This document shows positions 29,743-38,828 of a stretch of DNA of 64,000 nt, piece by piece. Origin of the DNA: an uncultured Oceanobacter sp. GTDB taxonomy: Bacteria > Pseudomonadota > Gammaproteobacteria > Pseudomonadales > Oceanobacteraceae. Both the position numbers and the translations under genes were made by a program. How positions within the stretch are numbered: position 1 is the stretch's first letter; each line of letters opens with the position of its first letter. Below the pieces are notes generated by a model, which saw only the letters and a program-made list of their open reading frames with translations, ran no database searches and was not told where the DNA came from. The stretch spans positions 1-64,000 of the forward strand of contig CAJXTI010000005.1 in assembly GCA_913061185.1 (NCBI GenBank). The letters are read 5' to 3'.

Positions 29743-30330
29743 TCAGTTCAGCCGCATTTGCAAAAAGTTGTTGAGCAAGTCATGGCCATGTTCGGTAAGA
29801 ATGGACTCGGGATGGAACTGAACCCCTTCAATCGCCAGTTCCCGATGCCGAATCCCCATAATTTCTTCCATGCTGCCATCCGGGTTTTGCGTCCAGGCAG
29901 TCACTTCCAGGCAAGCAGGCAAGCTGTGTTTGTCAATCACCAGAGAGTGGTAGCGAGTCGCCTGGTACGGATTCGTCAGGCCGCTAAACACCCCGGTATT
30001 GGCATGGTGTATTGCTGACAGCTTGCCATGCATCACCTGCCCAGCACGAACAATCGTGCCTCCAAATACCTGGCCGATCGACTGGTGGCCAAGACAAATC
30101 CCGAGGATCGGCAACTGGCCGGCAAAGTGACGGATAGCGTCCATCGAGATTCCGGCCTCGTTCGGTGTACAAGGCCCAGGGGAGATCACGAGATGATCCG
30201 GTTTCAAAGCTTCGATTTGCTCCAGTGTAACGTCGTCGTTACGAAACACCCGCACATCTGCACCCAATTCGGCGAAATACTGCACGATGTTGTAAGTAAA
30301 GGAGTCGTAGTTATCAATCATTACCAGCAT
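29743..30330 (-). CDS. trpG: anthranilate/aminodeoxychorismate synthase glutamine amidotransferase subunit
   Basis: Supplies ammonia from glutamine to TrpE and, as in many bacteria, possibly also to PabB. The 195-residue class I amidotransferase has the nucleophile cysteine in [13 protein letters not shown] (near residue 79) and the His-Glu pair in [10 protein letters not shown]. It follows trpE after 78 bp, and trpD follows closely. Confidence 0.96.
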   Translation of the reverse strand: MLVMIDNYDSFTYNIVQYFAELGADVRVFRNDDVTLEQIEALKPDHLVISPGPCTPNEAGISMDAIRHFAGQLPILGICLGHQSIGQVFGGTIVRAGQVMHGKLSAIHHANTGVFSGLTNPYQATRYHSLVIDKHSLPACLEVTAWTQNPDGSMEEIMGIRHRELAIEGVQFHPESILTEHGHDLLNNFLQMRLN

Positions 30331-30408
30331 GCTGTACTCCAGCGGCGCCCGCTACAGCTGACGCCTTGTCACATTCATTCGGAAGATGGCGGCCTGTCTG
30401 GCAGGCCG

Positions 30409-31893
30409 TTATTGATCCAGCCCGGCTTCCGCCAGAGCAACGGCACGGAACATGGCCCGGCCCTTGTTCAGGGTTTCCTGCCACTCCATTTCCGGAATTG
30501 AATCGGCCACAATCCCGGCTCCTGCCTGAATATTCAGCACACCGTCCTTGATAACAGCGGTACGAATCGCAATAGCGGTATCCATATTGCCGTTCCAGCT
30601 CAAATAGCCCACCGCGCCGCCGTACACACCCCGTTTGGTTGTTTCCAGTTCATCAATGATTTCCATTGCCCGGATTTTCGGCGCGCCACTCAAGGTTCCC
30701 GCCGGATGCACGGCCCTCAGAACGTCCATCGCGGTTGTACCGTCTTTTACCTGGCCGGTGACATTGGAAACGATGTGCATCACATGACTGTAATGCTCCA
30801 CCACCATTCTGTCGGTCAGTTCCACCTTGCCAGTCTGCGCCACCCGGCCAACATCATTACGCCCGAGGTCGATCAGCATCAGATGTTCTGCTATCTCTTT
30901 TGGATCAGCCAGCAGCTCCTGCTCCAGTGCCAGATCCTCTGCGGCGGTATGGCCCCGTTTGCGCGTTCCGGCAATCGGCCGTACGGTGACTTCACCGTCT
31001 TCAAGGCGCGCCAGAATCTCTGGCGAAGAACCGACAACATGAAAATCATCCAGATGCAGACAATACATATAAGGTGACGGGTTCAGTGTTCTCAACGCGC
31101 GATAGATATTGACCGGATCGCCCGCAAACGGAATCTGCATACGCTGGGATATCACACACTGCATAATGTCCCCGGCCAGGATGTAATCCTTGATGGCAGA
31201 CACCGCCGAGCGGAACTCGTCTGCACCAAACACTGAGCGGAAATCATCTTCAACCACCTGACGTGGCTGCACCAATGGCTGACCCACCTCTCCCTGGTAA
31301 GGCTGACGCAGCTGTTCGCGCAACTGTTCAATACGCCGTTCGGCAATAGTCAGAGCATCCTGCTGCTGTGGATCAGCCAGTACAATGAGGTGCAAGGTGC
31401 CACTCAAGTTATCGAATACCACCACCTCTTCTGACACCATCAGCAGAATGTCCGGAGTATTCAATTCATCGACAGGGCAACCCTTTTCCAGCCGGGGTTC
31501 AATATAACGTACGGTATCGTAACCAAAATAGCCGACCAGCCCGCCCTGAAAACGCGGCAAGCCGGGCAAATCCGGTACCTTGTAACTTTGCTGTAATTCG
31601 CTGACATATTGCAACGGGTCACGCACTTCCAGCTCGCTGACCACTTCGCCATCTTCCAGCCGTACCACCCGATGCCCCGACACCTTGATGATATGTCGTG
31701 CGGGCAAGCCGATCATCGAATATCGACCCCATTTTTCTCCACCCTGAACCGATTCGAACAAGTAGGAATAAGGGCGATTGGCCAATTTCAGGTAGGTACT
31801 GAGAGGAGTGTCGATATCAGCCAGAACCTGGCGCGACACAGGAATACGGTTATAGCCCTGGGCAACCAGCGTTTCAAATTCTTGCGGAGTCAT
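30409..31893 (-). CDS. trpE: anthranilate synthase component I
   Basis: Converts chorismate to anthranilate. The 494-residue length and chorismate-binding motifs ([49 protein letters not shown]) are standard. An N-terminal tryptophan feedback site of the LLES type is seen as [16 protein letters not shown]. It leads trpE-G-D-C. The 225-bp region upstream has no obvious Trp-rich leader peptide, so attenuation by a leader is not supported. Confidence 0.97.
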   Translation of the reverse strand: MTPQEFETLVAQGYNRIPVSRQVLADIDTPLSTYLKLANRPYSYLFESVQGGEKWGRYSMIGLPARHIIKVSGHRVVRLEDGEVVSELEVRDPLQYVSELQQSYKVPDLPGLPRFQGGLVGYFGYDTVRYIEPRLEKGCPVDELNTPDILLMVSEEVVVFDNLSGTLHLIVLADPQQQDALTIAERRIEQLREQLRQPYQGEVGQPLVQPRQVVEDDFRSVFGADEFRSAVSAIKDYILAGDIMQCVISQRMQIPFAGDPVNIYRALRTLNPSPYMYCLHLDDFHVVGSSPEILARLEDGEVTVRPIAGTRKRGHTAAEDLALEQELLADPKEIAEHLMLIDLGRNDVGRVAQTGKVELTDRMVVEHYSHVMHIVSNVTGQVKDGTTAMDVLRAVHPAGTLSGAPKIRAMEIIDELETTKRGVYGGAVGYLSWNGNMDTAIAIRTAVIKDGVLNIQAGAGIVADSIPEMEWQETLNKGRAMFRAVALAEAGLDQ

Positions 31894-32118
31894 AATAGGA
31901 ACCTGAGTGTGATTAAACGCAATAGCGGATGCATCCTTCCATGTAATACAGAGGTGATGCAGGAAATCAGGCGTTTATCACCATCGACGGGCGAGCAGTT
32001 GGCCTTGTTGCTGAGGACGATCCAGAGGGTAGAACACCACGGGCTCCATAGTCGTGATTTAATCGAACAGAGATCATACCAGAAGGCCCATCTCCGGCAA
32101 GCCTTGCGGCGGTTGATT

Positions 32119-32796
32119 TCAGTTTTTGAGGGGACGCCAGTCCAGACAAGGCCAGCTTCTTAATTCCGCCGCGTCACGCAAACGGGCATTCGGATTCAAT
32201 ACTACAGGCTGGGCCACTTTTTCCAGTAAGGGCAAATCGGCATGGCTGTCGGTATAAAATGCGGCATCTGCAAATTTCAAACCCCGTTCTCGCAAAAAGG
32301 TTCGGGCCAAACCCACCTTGCCACTGCCGTAGCACAGTGGTCGCTGCAAGCCGACAATACGATCATCAACCACCTTGAGGCGGTTACTGATCACATGGGT
32401 GATACCCAATGCATCAGCGTAGGCCCGAGCCACATAATCATCGGCACCCGTAATCATCACCAGCTCGACACCCTGGCTCTGATAGGCATATAGCAGCGAT
32501 GCCGCCTGCGGATAAATATGCAGATGGCCACGCTCCTCAAAAAACTGCGCCACCCGCTGCTGATACACCGATAAAGCCATGCCACGGGCACGGGTTTTGT
32601 AATAATTCGATAATCGCCAGTGAGTCACCCGCCCTTTTTTATAGGCGCGATACAGCGAGGCCAAAGCCAGAGTCGCCTCAACCAGCGCCCAACGCTCACG
32701 GCGAACCCGCCATTTGATCCAGAGGCTATTGGCATCCTTGTTAATCAGTGAGTCGTCGAGATCAAAAAAAACGACTTTTACCTTGTATACCTGCAT
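32119..32796 (-). CDS. HAD-IB family phosphatase (SerB-like)
   Basis: A 225-residue haloacid dehalogenase family hydrolase. Motif I is VVFFDLDDSLI, with the nucleophile Asp in DLDDS. Motif II is MITGADDYVA. The late motif YTDSHADLPLLEKV, typical of the IB subfamily, carries the metal-binding Asp residues. Such proteins act on phosphoserine or other small phosphoesters. The substrate cannot be told. It is upstream of trpE on the same strand, with 225 bp between. Confidence 0.85.
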   Translation of the reverse strand: MQVYKVKVVFFDLDDSLINKDANSLWIKWRVRRERWALVEATLALASLYRAYKKGRVTHWRLSNYYKTRARGMALSVYQQRVAQFFEERGHLHIYPQAASLLYAYQSQGVELVMITGADDYVARAYADALGITHVISNRLKVVDDRIVGLQRPLCYGSGKVGLARTFLRERGLKFADAAFYTDSHADLPLLEKVAQPVVLNPNARLRDAAELRSWPCLDWRPLKN

Positions 32797-32935
32797 GACA
32801 CTCTGCCCACAATGCGTCCATTCAGACTAACATGCATTCAAATCCTTCCCAATGCGAATTCGTCGCGTCAACTCACTGTTGCATTCAGACTCAAAAGTTC
32901 CGCCAAAAAAACATAAAAATGTTACATCCAGATGA

Positions 32936-33034
32936 TTGACCTTGTGACAAGTTGATGTAGTCTGAAGACATCAGGGAGCAACAGAAACGCCTGATCGCAA
33001 CCCGGTAAAAGGTATTTTCCGGTTGCAGTTTTTT
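32936..33034 (+). ncRNA. candidate small RNA or leader attenuator upstream of the hibernation-factor gene
   Basis: TTGACC at 32936 and TAGTCT at 32958 form a weak promoter with 16-bp spacing. From about 32970 the sequence gives a six-pair hairpin (ATCAGG with CCTGAT), then a strong stem from GCAACC to GGTTGC (32997-33026) and a T run at 33029-33034. That is the outline of a 65-base transcript ending at an intrinsic terminator. It could be a free small RNA or a 5' leader with early termination for the gene at 33253. No family is recognised. Confidence 0.45.
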
Positions 33035-33252
33035 GTTATCAAGCTATTGTTTTATAAAGGTTTTCAAGACTACCGTAACGTGAAGGAGGGTAAAAATACC
33101 GATCCAGGCGCACTCGGCAAGATCCAGAAACCGGTCTGTATACCTATACGGATCTGCCCTTTAGCAAGTGCGTAATGACAACTGCGCCAACGCGCAGACG
33201 TCCGCCGGATTCCCCGGCGTAGCCTCATGCTTATTTTAACCAAGGAGCATTT

Positions 33253-33615
33253 ATGAAAGGTCTGGCAATCAGTTTTCGTGACATCGAACATTCAGATGGG
33301 ATAGAAACGTCTATCCGCGAGAAAGCCACCAAACTTACTTCCACCTTTGATGACATCACCGGTATTCGTGCTGTTGTCGCCATGCCGCACAACCACAGCT
33401 ATAAAGGCCGACTGGCTCATGTGTCACTGGAAGTGGGATTACCTGGTGAAACGGTAGCAATCACTCACGACAACCACGATAACTCTGACCACGAAGATAT
33501 GTATGTGGCCGTCAGGGATGCGTTCGAGAAGGCCCAACGCAAGATCCGCAAGATTCATGAAAAGCGGGTAGATCGTAACCGTCGAGCAACAACTGTTGTC
33601 GCCCAAGCCACCTGA
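33253..33615 (+). CDS. ribosome hibernation/stress factor, RaiA/HPF family
   Basis: Binds the small ribosomal subunit in the decoding region and shuts down translation in stationary phase or stress. The 120 residues have the S30AE fold pattern: strand ISFRDIEHSD, helix IETSIREKATKLTSTFDDI, strands with VAMPHNHSYKGRLAHVSLEV, and the basic final helix AFEKAQRKIRKIHEKRVDR. The HDNHDNSDHEDMYVAVRDA segment is typical. A good AAGGAG precedes the ATG at 33253. It is a single gene with its own upstream region (32797-33252), which contains the candidate small RNA. Whether it acts as HPF or as RaiA cannot be decided. Confidence 0.88.
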   Translation: MKGLAISFRDIEHSDGIETSIREKATKLTSTFDDITGIRAVVAMPHNHSYKGRLAHVSLEVGLPGETVAITHDNHDNSDHEDMYVAVRDAFEKAQRKIRKIHEKRVDRNRRATTVVAQAT

Positions 33616-33665
33616 ACACCCCAGATATAATGGCAACTGAAGCTGAATTTACCGCTTAAGCCACT

Positions 33666-33699
33666 ACAAAAAAGCCGCTGACATCAGCGGCTTTTTTGT
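33666..33699. terminator. terminator after the hibernation-factor gene
   Basis: Sixteen-base perfect arms with A and T runs, 33666-33681 and 33684-33699. Confidence 0.92.
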
Positions 33700-33739
33700 G
33701 TTTTCTACTCTGGCTGGCACAAACAACCGGTAAAGAAAA

Positions 33740-33761
33740 AGGCCACTCCAAAGAGTGGCCT
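33740..33761 (-). terminator. terminator of the acyl-CoA dehydrogenase gene
   Basis: AGGCCACTC pairs with GAGTGGCCT around CAAA. On the minus strand it is followed by TTTTTCTTT. Confidence 0.8.
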
Positions 33762-33826
33762 CTGCTCTTACCTCTTGTCCGGATCAAACCTGACCCGGAG
33801 CATAATCAGCATTGAGTGAGCATTTA

Positions 33827-35632
33827 CTAGAATGCAAAGTGCTCTACATCCAGATCCATCACGCTCGCAGCACCGGCAGTCATGGTAGCTGCGTGCATAC
33901 GGGTACGTGGCAGAATACGCGTAAAGTAGAAACGTGCGGTCGTCAGCTTGGCTTTGTAGAACGCTTCTTCTGACGTACCCGCTGCCAGTTTTTCCTGCGC
34001 AACCTTGGCCATTCTGGCCCAGAAATACCCCAGTACCATATAGCCGGAATACATCAGGTAATCGACCGAAGCGGCACCGACTTCATCGCGGTTTTTCATG
34101 GCGCTCATCCCAATTTTCATGGTCAGGTCGCCCCACTCCTTGTTAGCTTCCACCAAAGGTTTGATCATTTTCGACAGTTCTTTATTGCCAGACTCGGCCT
34201 TGCAGAACTTGTGCACCATCTTGGTGAACGTCCGCAGGCTGGCACCCTGGGTCATCAGAACTTTACGTCCTAACAGATCCAGTGCCTGAATACCCGTTGT
34301 GCCTTCATAAATAGTGGCAATACGGGTATCTCGCGCCAGCTGTTCCATGCCCCATTCAGCAATATAACCGTGGCCGCCATACACCTGCATACCCAGGTTG
34401 GTGGCTTCACAACCGGCTTCGGTCAGGAAGGCTTTGGCAATCGGCGTCAGGAAGCTCAACAGCTCTTCCGCTTCTTTGCGTTCGGCTGCGGTGGCGGCTT
34501 TTTTAACGATGTCGTTTTGCTGCGAGGCAAAGTACACCAGTGCCCGGCCCGCTTCGTTCAGCGACTTCTGGGTCAGCAGCATACGGCGCACATCCGGGTG
34601 AACAATAATCGGATCGGCGGCTTTCTCAGGTGCTTTCGGGCCAGTTAGTGAACGCATGGCCAGACGCTCTTTGGCGTATGCCAACGCGCCCTGGAACGAT
34701 GCTTCCATCGCCGATGAACCCTGCAACGCGGTACCGATACGGGCGGTATTCATAAAGGTGAACATGCAGTTCAGACCCTTGTTTTCCGGCCCAATCAGCC
34801 AGCCTTTGGCACCGTCGAAGTTCATGACACAAGTGGCATTACCATGAATGCCCATTTTGTGTTCCAGTGAACCACACTCTACCGCGTTACCATTACCCAG
34901 GCTGCCATCTGCATTTGGCATCACCTTGGGCACAATAAACAGGGAAATACCTTTAGTGCCTTCAGGTGCACCAGGCAGCCGCGCCAGTACGATGTGGATG
35001 ATGTTTTCGGCCATGTCGTGGTCACCGGCAGAAATAAAGATTTTGGTGCCAGTGATGGAGTAGCTGCCATCGGCATTGGGCTCAGCCTTGGCTTTCAGGA
35101 TGCCCAGATCAGAACCGCAATGGGGTTCAGTCAGACACATGGTGCCGGTCCATTCGCCCGATACCAGTTTGGTCAGGTAGGTGTTTTTCTGTTCGGCAGT
35201 ACCGTGCTGGTCAATAGTGTTCATGGCTCCGTGCGACAGACCGGGATACATGCCCCAGGACCAGTTGGACGAACCGACCATTTCCGAAATAACGATTCCC
35301 AGCGATTCAGGCAAACCCTGACCGCCAAATTCTTCTTCGTGAGACAGCGATGGCCAGCCACCTTCAACAAATTTGGCATAGGCTTCTTTGAAACCGGTCG
35401 GTGTGGTCACGGAACCGTCTTCATTACGCTTGCAGCCTTCGATATCACCCACACGATTCAAGGGTGCCAGTTCCTGTTCACAAAAACGGGCGCCTTCAGC
35501 AATGATGGCGTCCACCATGTCTGGAGTCGCTACTTCGGCGTAGGCAGGAATGCTGGCGTAATGGGACGGCATATCCAGCAGCTCGTCCATAACGAATTTA
35601 ATTTCACGCAGGGGGGCTTTGTATTCTGGCAT
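33827..35632 (-). CDS. acyl-CoA dehydrogenase with C-terminal extension
   Basis: FAD enzyme that makes the first double bond in fatty acid beta-oxidation. The 601-residue length is that of the long group with an extra C-terminal domain (related to DmdC and to AcdB-type enzymes), not the 380-residue short group. Visible: the N-terminal MPEYKAPLREIKFVMDELL helix, the substrate motif TGTMCLTEPHCGSDLG, KIFISAGDHD, the FAD-binding YGGHGYIAEWGMEQLARD and IYEGTTGIQALDL. It is a single gene with a PsrA-like operator 126 bp upstream of its start. Confidence 0.95.
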   Translation of the reverse strand: MPEYKAPLREIKFVMDELLDMPSHYASIPAYAEVATPDMVDAIIAEGARFCEQELAPLNRVGDIEGCKRNEDGSVTTPTGFKEAYAKFVEGGWPSLSHEEEFGGQGLPESLGIVISEMVGSSNWSWGMYPGLSHGAMNTIDQHGTAEQKNTYLTKLVSGEWTGTMCLTEPHCGSDLGILKAKAEPNADGSYSITGTKIFISAGDHDMAENIIHIVLARLPGAPEGTKGISLFIVPKVMPNADGSLGNGNAVECGSLEHKMGIHGNATCVMNFDGAKGWLIGPENKGLNCMFTFMNTARIGTALQGSSAMEASFQGALAYAKERLAMRSLTGPKAPEKAADPIIVHPDVRRMLLTQKSLNEAGRALVYFASQQNDIVKKAATAAERKEAEELLSFLTPIAKAFLTEAGCEATNLGMQVYGGHGYIAEWGMEQLARDTRIATIYEGTTGIQALDLLGRKVLMTQGASLRTFTKMVHKFCKAESGNKELSKMIKPLVEANKEWGDLTMKIGMSAMKNRDEVGAASVDYLMYSGYMVLGYFWARMAKVAQEKLAAGTSEEAFYKAKLTTARFYFTRILPRTRMHAATMTAGAASVMDLDVEHFAF

Positions 35633-35757
35633 TGCGGATACCTCGTCGCCTTACTGTTTGGGTCGCCTGATGGGCGTTATCTGTTATTAGTCTAGCGTCT
35701 GACAGCTAAAACGGTGAATGTCAGCGCAGGCTGTCGAATGAGTGTATCTGAACACAC

Positions 35758-35777
35758 TTTCAAACAACTGTTTGAAA
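35758..35777. promoter_or_regulatory. PsrA-like operator upstream of the acyl-CoA dehydrogenase
   Basis: TTTCAAACAACTGTTTGAAA has nine-base perfect arms around AC. It contains CAAAC-N4-GTTTG, the pattern reported for the fatty-acid-responsive TetR regulator PsrA in Pseudomonas. It sits 126 bp upstream of the dehydrogenase start, as expected of a fatty-acid-induced gene. The rest of the gap 35633-36042 shows nothing else I can name. Confidence 0.6.
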
Positions 35778-36042
35778 CATACGTTCGCCTTACAATTCTG
35801 TCAAGCAAAAGCGTGCAATAACCCTTATCAACCCCGAAACCCACGACAAGGCAGCAACCTCCTCTTTTTTAAAACGCCAGCACCAGAGTCGATTGCCCCT
35901 GACCCTGAGGCCTGTGACTTCCAGCACGGCGTTATTCGTCACTTATTGAGCCGGTTAATAAATGACCGATTTGAGCCTGTTTTTAACACTGCTGTGGCAA
36001 CGCAGATAGAAAATCAACAGCCTCTAGAAGCACAAACCGGAT

Positions 36043-36303
36043 TCAGACTTGGGTATCCAGCAAGTATCCTATTTGAGCGCTCTGCGCTTCTATCAGCTTA
36101 CCGGCGGCGCTCACCAGTTGCTTGCCCTGTTGCATATCCACCAACGCTTCGGTCACACCGCCCGTTTCTTCAATCGGACGCTGGGACATGGAGCCTGCCA
36201 CTTGCTGCGCCGCCACGGTGACACGCTGTTCGGCATCACTGACCATATGGGTCGCCTGAGTGCTCACCGTCATGGCCGAGCCGGAAGTAGAACCTATATT
36301 CAT
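36043..36303 (-). CDS. small helical protein of unknown function
   Basis: An 86-residue protein, MNIGSTSGSAMTVSTQATHMVSDA at the start, with an excellent AAGGAG eight bases before the ATG. The C-terminal half, EALVDMQQGKQLVSAAGKLIEAQ, recalls the amphipathic C-terminal helix of flagellar rod and hook proteins and of some small conserved pseudomonad proteins with an MNI start, but I cannot name a family. No signal peptide. Confidence 0.65.
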   Translation of the reverse strand: MNIGSTSGSAMTVSTQATHMVSDAEQRVTVAAQQVAGSMSQRPIEETGGVTEALVDMQQGKQLVSAAGKLIEAQSAQIGYLLDTQV

Positions 36304-36335
36304 TTAACCACTCCTTACTGTATCAATAGGGTTCA

Positions 36336-36458
36336 TCTAAAAATGTAGCGCGCGATGAAAGGCCAAGGCAAAAATCGACGAAAGCGCAGTTTATGAGTGA
36401 TAAATAAGCATTTTGAGTCGATTTTTAACGCCGGATTGTGAGCGCGGTAATGTATAGG
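36336..36458 (+). repeat. dispersed palindromic intergenic repeat, copy 3
   Basis: About 123 bp. AAAAATCGAC (36371-36380) pairs with GTCGATTTTT (36418-36427), and the inner parts also pair imperfectly around TGAGTGA, giving a long hairpin. The same sequence lies inverted at 9564-9688, and a more diverged copy is at 20550-20672. All three are between genes. Its end overlaps the left end of the TIR element. Confidence 0.85.
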
Positions 36459-36725
36459 GGACATCTATTTAATCCGGTGCTCACTCTGGGCTAGCGGATG
36501 GTGTCGAATCACGAAGCCAACTTGCAGGCCTGACGGGTCAAGTCAAACGTCGGCGACACAGAGTCGAGATCATCCGGCAGCCCCCGCAGGGCGCGGGTTG
36601 CCGCCGTCCAGTGCGGTGTTGACGAATTTGAAAAGGACGCGTCATTTCGCTGCATTCGCCGCCTTGCCCTGAACAACGGCAACACTCGCGCAGAGCCGTG
36701 CAGGATTAAATAGATGTTCCCTATA
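36453..36725. mobile_element. 273-bp element with 23-bp terminal inverted repeats (MITE-like)
   Basis: The ends 36453-36475 and 36703-36725 are inverted copies differing at one of 23 bases; both contain CATCTATTTAATCC. The inside is GC-rich and holds no transposase. A minus-strand frame of 78 codons (36509-36745) crosses the right end and is probably not a gene. A fragment of the right end is found again at 9522-9560. The family is not recognised; a non-autonomous transposon is the simplest reading. Confidence 0.7.
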
Positions 36726-36965
36726 GATGTGCCCAAATAGCGCACTACGGATACAAACAGGATAGTCGCCGCACATGCGAACCAGCCTGCAGATTTGTCG
36801 TAACGGTGTTTCAGGCTACGCTTCTGTACAAAATTCCAACACTTTATTCGGTAACATCAGGCTACCAAATGTAATCCACTGGGTGTTATTAGCAGATTGA
36901 CCCAAGATCGACATCCAAGCAGGATACGTCTGGTATTCATACGCAAAAACGGATCAGGGAAGACA

Positions 36966-37760
36966 ATGGCAAGACGCCTCAGGTTGAATCTGTTGAATAC
37001 GCTTCAGGTATCAAAACACCAGTCGGCGGTGCAGCTGTCAGACTTTCGTTGTGAATGGTGCCTGACCACAGTCAGCAACAGTGTCAGCGGATTTTTGTGC
37101 CACCACTGCGAGACTATCTTGCGTGCTCCCTACCCGGCGTGCAGCCAATGTGGCGAACTATTAAACTCCACTGAACGCCGTTGTCAGCATTGTCAGCAAA
37201 CGCCACCCGCATTCGACTACACCCTGGCGTTTCTGCCCTACCAAACACCCGTTAGTTATTGGTTGCGTCAGGCGAAAGACCGCCGCCGCTACGAATGGCT
37301 GTTACGTCTGGGCTACTGGATGGCTCGCTATCCCCCCGCCGCCATCAACCAGGTGGACGCGTTTACCTATGTACCTTCAGGTTGGCAGAAACGCCTCTGG
37401 CGCGGCTTTAATCCCGCTCGGATTATCTGTGAACAACTGGCAGCGATGCACCACAAACCGATATTACACAAAGCGCTGCGCCGTCGTGGCAGTACGCCGC
37501 AACGGGGCCAACAACGCCAGTCCCGATTGCTGCAGGCCAGACAACAGTTTGCCAGCGGCCAGCAAGCGCTGGACGGCTTGCACCTGCTACTGATTGACGA
37601 TGTGCTCACTACCGGTGCAACGGCAGATGCCACAGCAGCGCTGCTGAAACAGCAAGGTGCCAGTATTGTGGGTGTCTGGGCGCTGGCACGGACGCCGCCT
37701 CCCGGAATGCCGATACCAATGCCACAGCATGGATGTGGGTTGCCTGAGAGTCAGGCATAA
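36966..37760 (+). CDS. comF: ComF family phosphoribosyltransferase-like protein
   Basis: Implicated in DNA uptake/natural competence, or in use of imported DNA. The 264 residues have two N-terminal zinc-type CxxC pairs (CEWC, CHHC, CSQC, CQHC) and the C-terminal phosphoribosyltransferase motif LLLIDDVLTTGATADA. The start is the ATG at 36966 after AGGGAAG. The open frame extends upstream but without ComF sequence. srkA follows 30 bp later on the same strand. The usual bioB neighbour is absent. Confidence 0.9.
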   Translation: MARRLRLNLLNTLQVSKHQSAVQLSDFRCEWCLTTVSNSVSGFLCHHCETILRAPYPACSQCGELLNSTERRCQHCQQTPPAFDYTLAFLPYQTPVSYWLRQAKDRRRYEWLLRLGYWMARYPPAAINQVDAFTYVPSGWQKRLWRGFNPARIICEQLAAMHHKPILHKALRRRGSTPQRGQQRQSRLLQARQQFASGQQALDGLHLLLIDDVLTTGATADATAALLKQQGASIVGVWALARTPPPGMPIPMPQHGCGLPESQA

Positions 37761-37790
37761 TCGCCTGTCGAATCCAGATGAGGCCCGATC

Positions 37791-38771
37791 ATGTCTGCAC
37801 ATCCCTACGCTAACCTGACCCCGGAACGGGTGATGGATGCCATTGAGTCAGTGGGCTATCTCTGTGACGCCAGGGTATTCCCGCTCAACAGTTATGAAAA
37901 TCGGGTGTACCAGGTCGGTATCGAAGAAGGTGAGCCGCTGATCGCCAAGTTCTATCGCCCTGATCGCTGGAGTCGCGCTGCGATTCTGGAAGAGCACAAG
38001 TTTATGTTTGATCTGGTCGAGGAAGAAATCCCCGTCGTTGCACCGATCCAGATTGATGGCGAAAGTCTGTTCTATAGCGAACCCTTTATGTTTGCGCTGT
38101 TTCCGCGCCGTGGCGGCCATGCACCGGAACTGTCATCCAATGCCGATCTGGAATTGTTGGGGCGCTGGTTGGCACGCTTGCATCAGGTTGGCAGCTGGGA
38201 GTCCTTTGAACATCGGCCGGTCATTCTTGGCGCACAGGATCTGGCCCAGGCCGCCGAGACGGTGCTGAGCTCTGGCCATATGCCCAGCGACTACCACGCA
38301 GTGTATGCCAGTATCTGGCCACAGCTGGTGCAAAGCCTTGAGCAGCAAATGTCATCCCGTCCTTTCCGTACCATTCGGGTACATGGCGACCTGCACCCTG
38401 GCAACCTGCTTTTGCGTTATGAACAACTGTGGATGGTCGACTTTGATGATTGTGTACAAGGCCCGGCCATGCAGGATATCTGGATGCTGCTGAGTGGTGC
38501 ACGGGACGAACAATTGTCTCAGCTGGACGTCATCCGCAACGGTTATGAAATGTTCCGCCCCTTCCCCTATACGGAACTTTCACTGGTCGAGTGCCTCCGA
38601 ACCATACGTGTTATGAAGCATGCTGCCTGGCTTTGCCAGCGTTGGGACGATCCGGCTTTCCCTATCGCCTTTCCCTGGTTTGACAGCCATCGCTTCTGGT
38701 CAGAGCACATTCTGACTTTGAGAGAACAACAGGCGGCATTGCAGCAAGAACCACTGGTACTGTTTGCCTGA
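37791..38771 (+). CDS. srkA: stress response Ser/Thr protein kinase SrkA (YihE/RdoA)
   Basis: Cytoplasmic kinase of the choline-kinase-like fold, linked in E. coli to the Cpx stress response and protection from stress-induced death. The 326 residues contain NSYENRVYQVG and LIAKFYRPDRWS for ATP binding, the catalytic loop HGDLHPGNLL (near residue 200) and the metal motif MVDFDDCVQGP. Length and motifs match SrkA. Confidence 0.94.
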   Translation: MSAHPYANLTPERVMDAIESVGYLCDARVFPLNSYENRVYQVGIEEGEPLIAKFYRPDRWSRAAILEEHKFMFDLVEEEIPVVAPIQIDGESLFYSEPFMFALFPRRGGHAPELSSNADLELLGRWLARLHQVGSWESFEHRPVILGAQDLAQAAETVLSSGHMPSDYHAVYASIWPQLVQSLEQQMSSRPFRTIRVHGDLHPGNLLLRYEQLWMVDFDDCVQGPAMQDIWMLLSGARDEQLSQLDVIRNGYEMFRPFPYTELSLVECLRTIRVMKHAAWLCQRWDDPAFPIAFPWFDSHRFWSEHILTLREQQAALQQEPLVLFA

Positions 38772-38828
38772 GCCTGTTGGGCAGCAGTGCACCCGTTTTA
38801 TATATCTAACATGCGTTAAGGAACTGCT

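Noticed and set aside
31894..32118. Tryptophan attenuator before trpE
   Set aside because: I found no short frame with clustered Trp codons and no terminator/antiterminator pair.
35742..36221. 159-codon plus-strand frame overlapping the 86-residue gene
   Set aside because: The minus-strand gene has a strong ribosome site and protein-like sequence; this frame covers the operator and has neither.
36509..36745. 78-codon minus-strand frame within the TIR element
   Set aside because: It runs across the right inverted repeat and has no ribosome site or recognisable motif. I treat it as non-coding.
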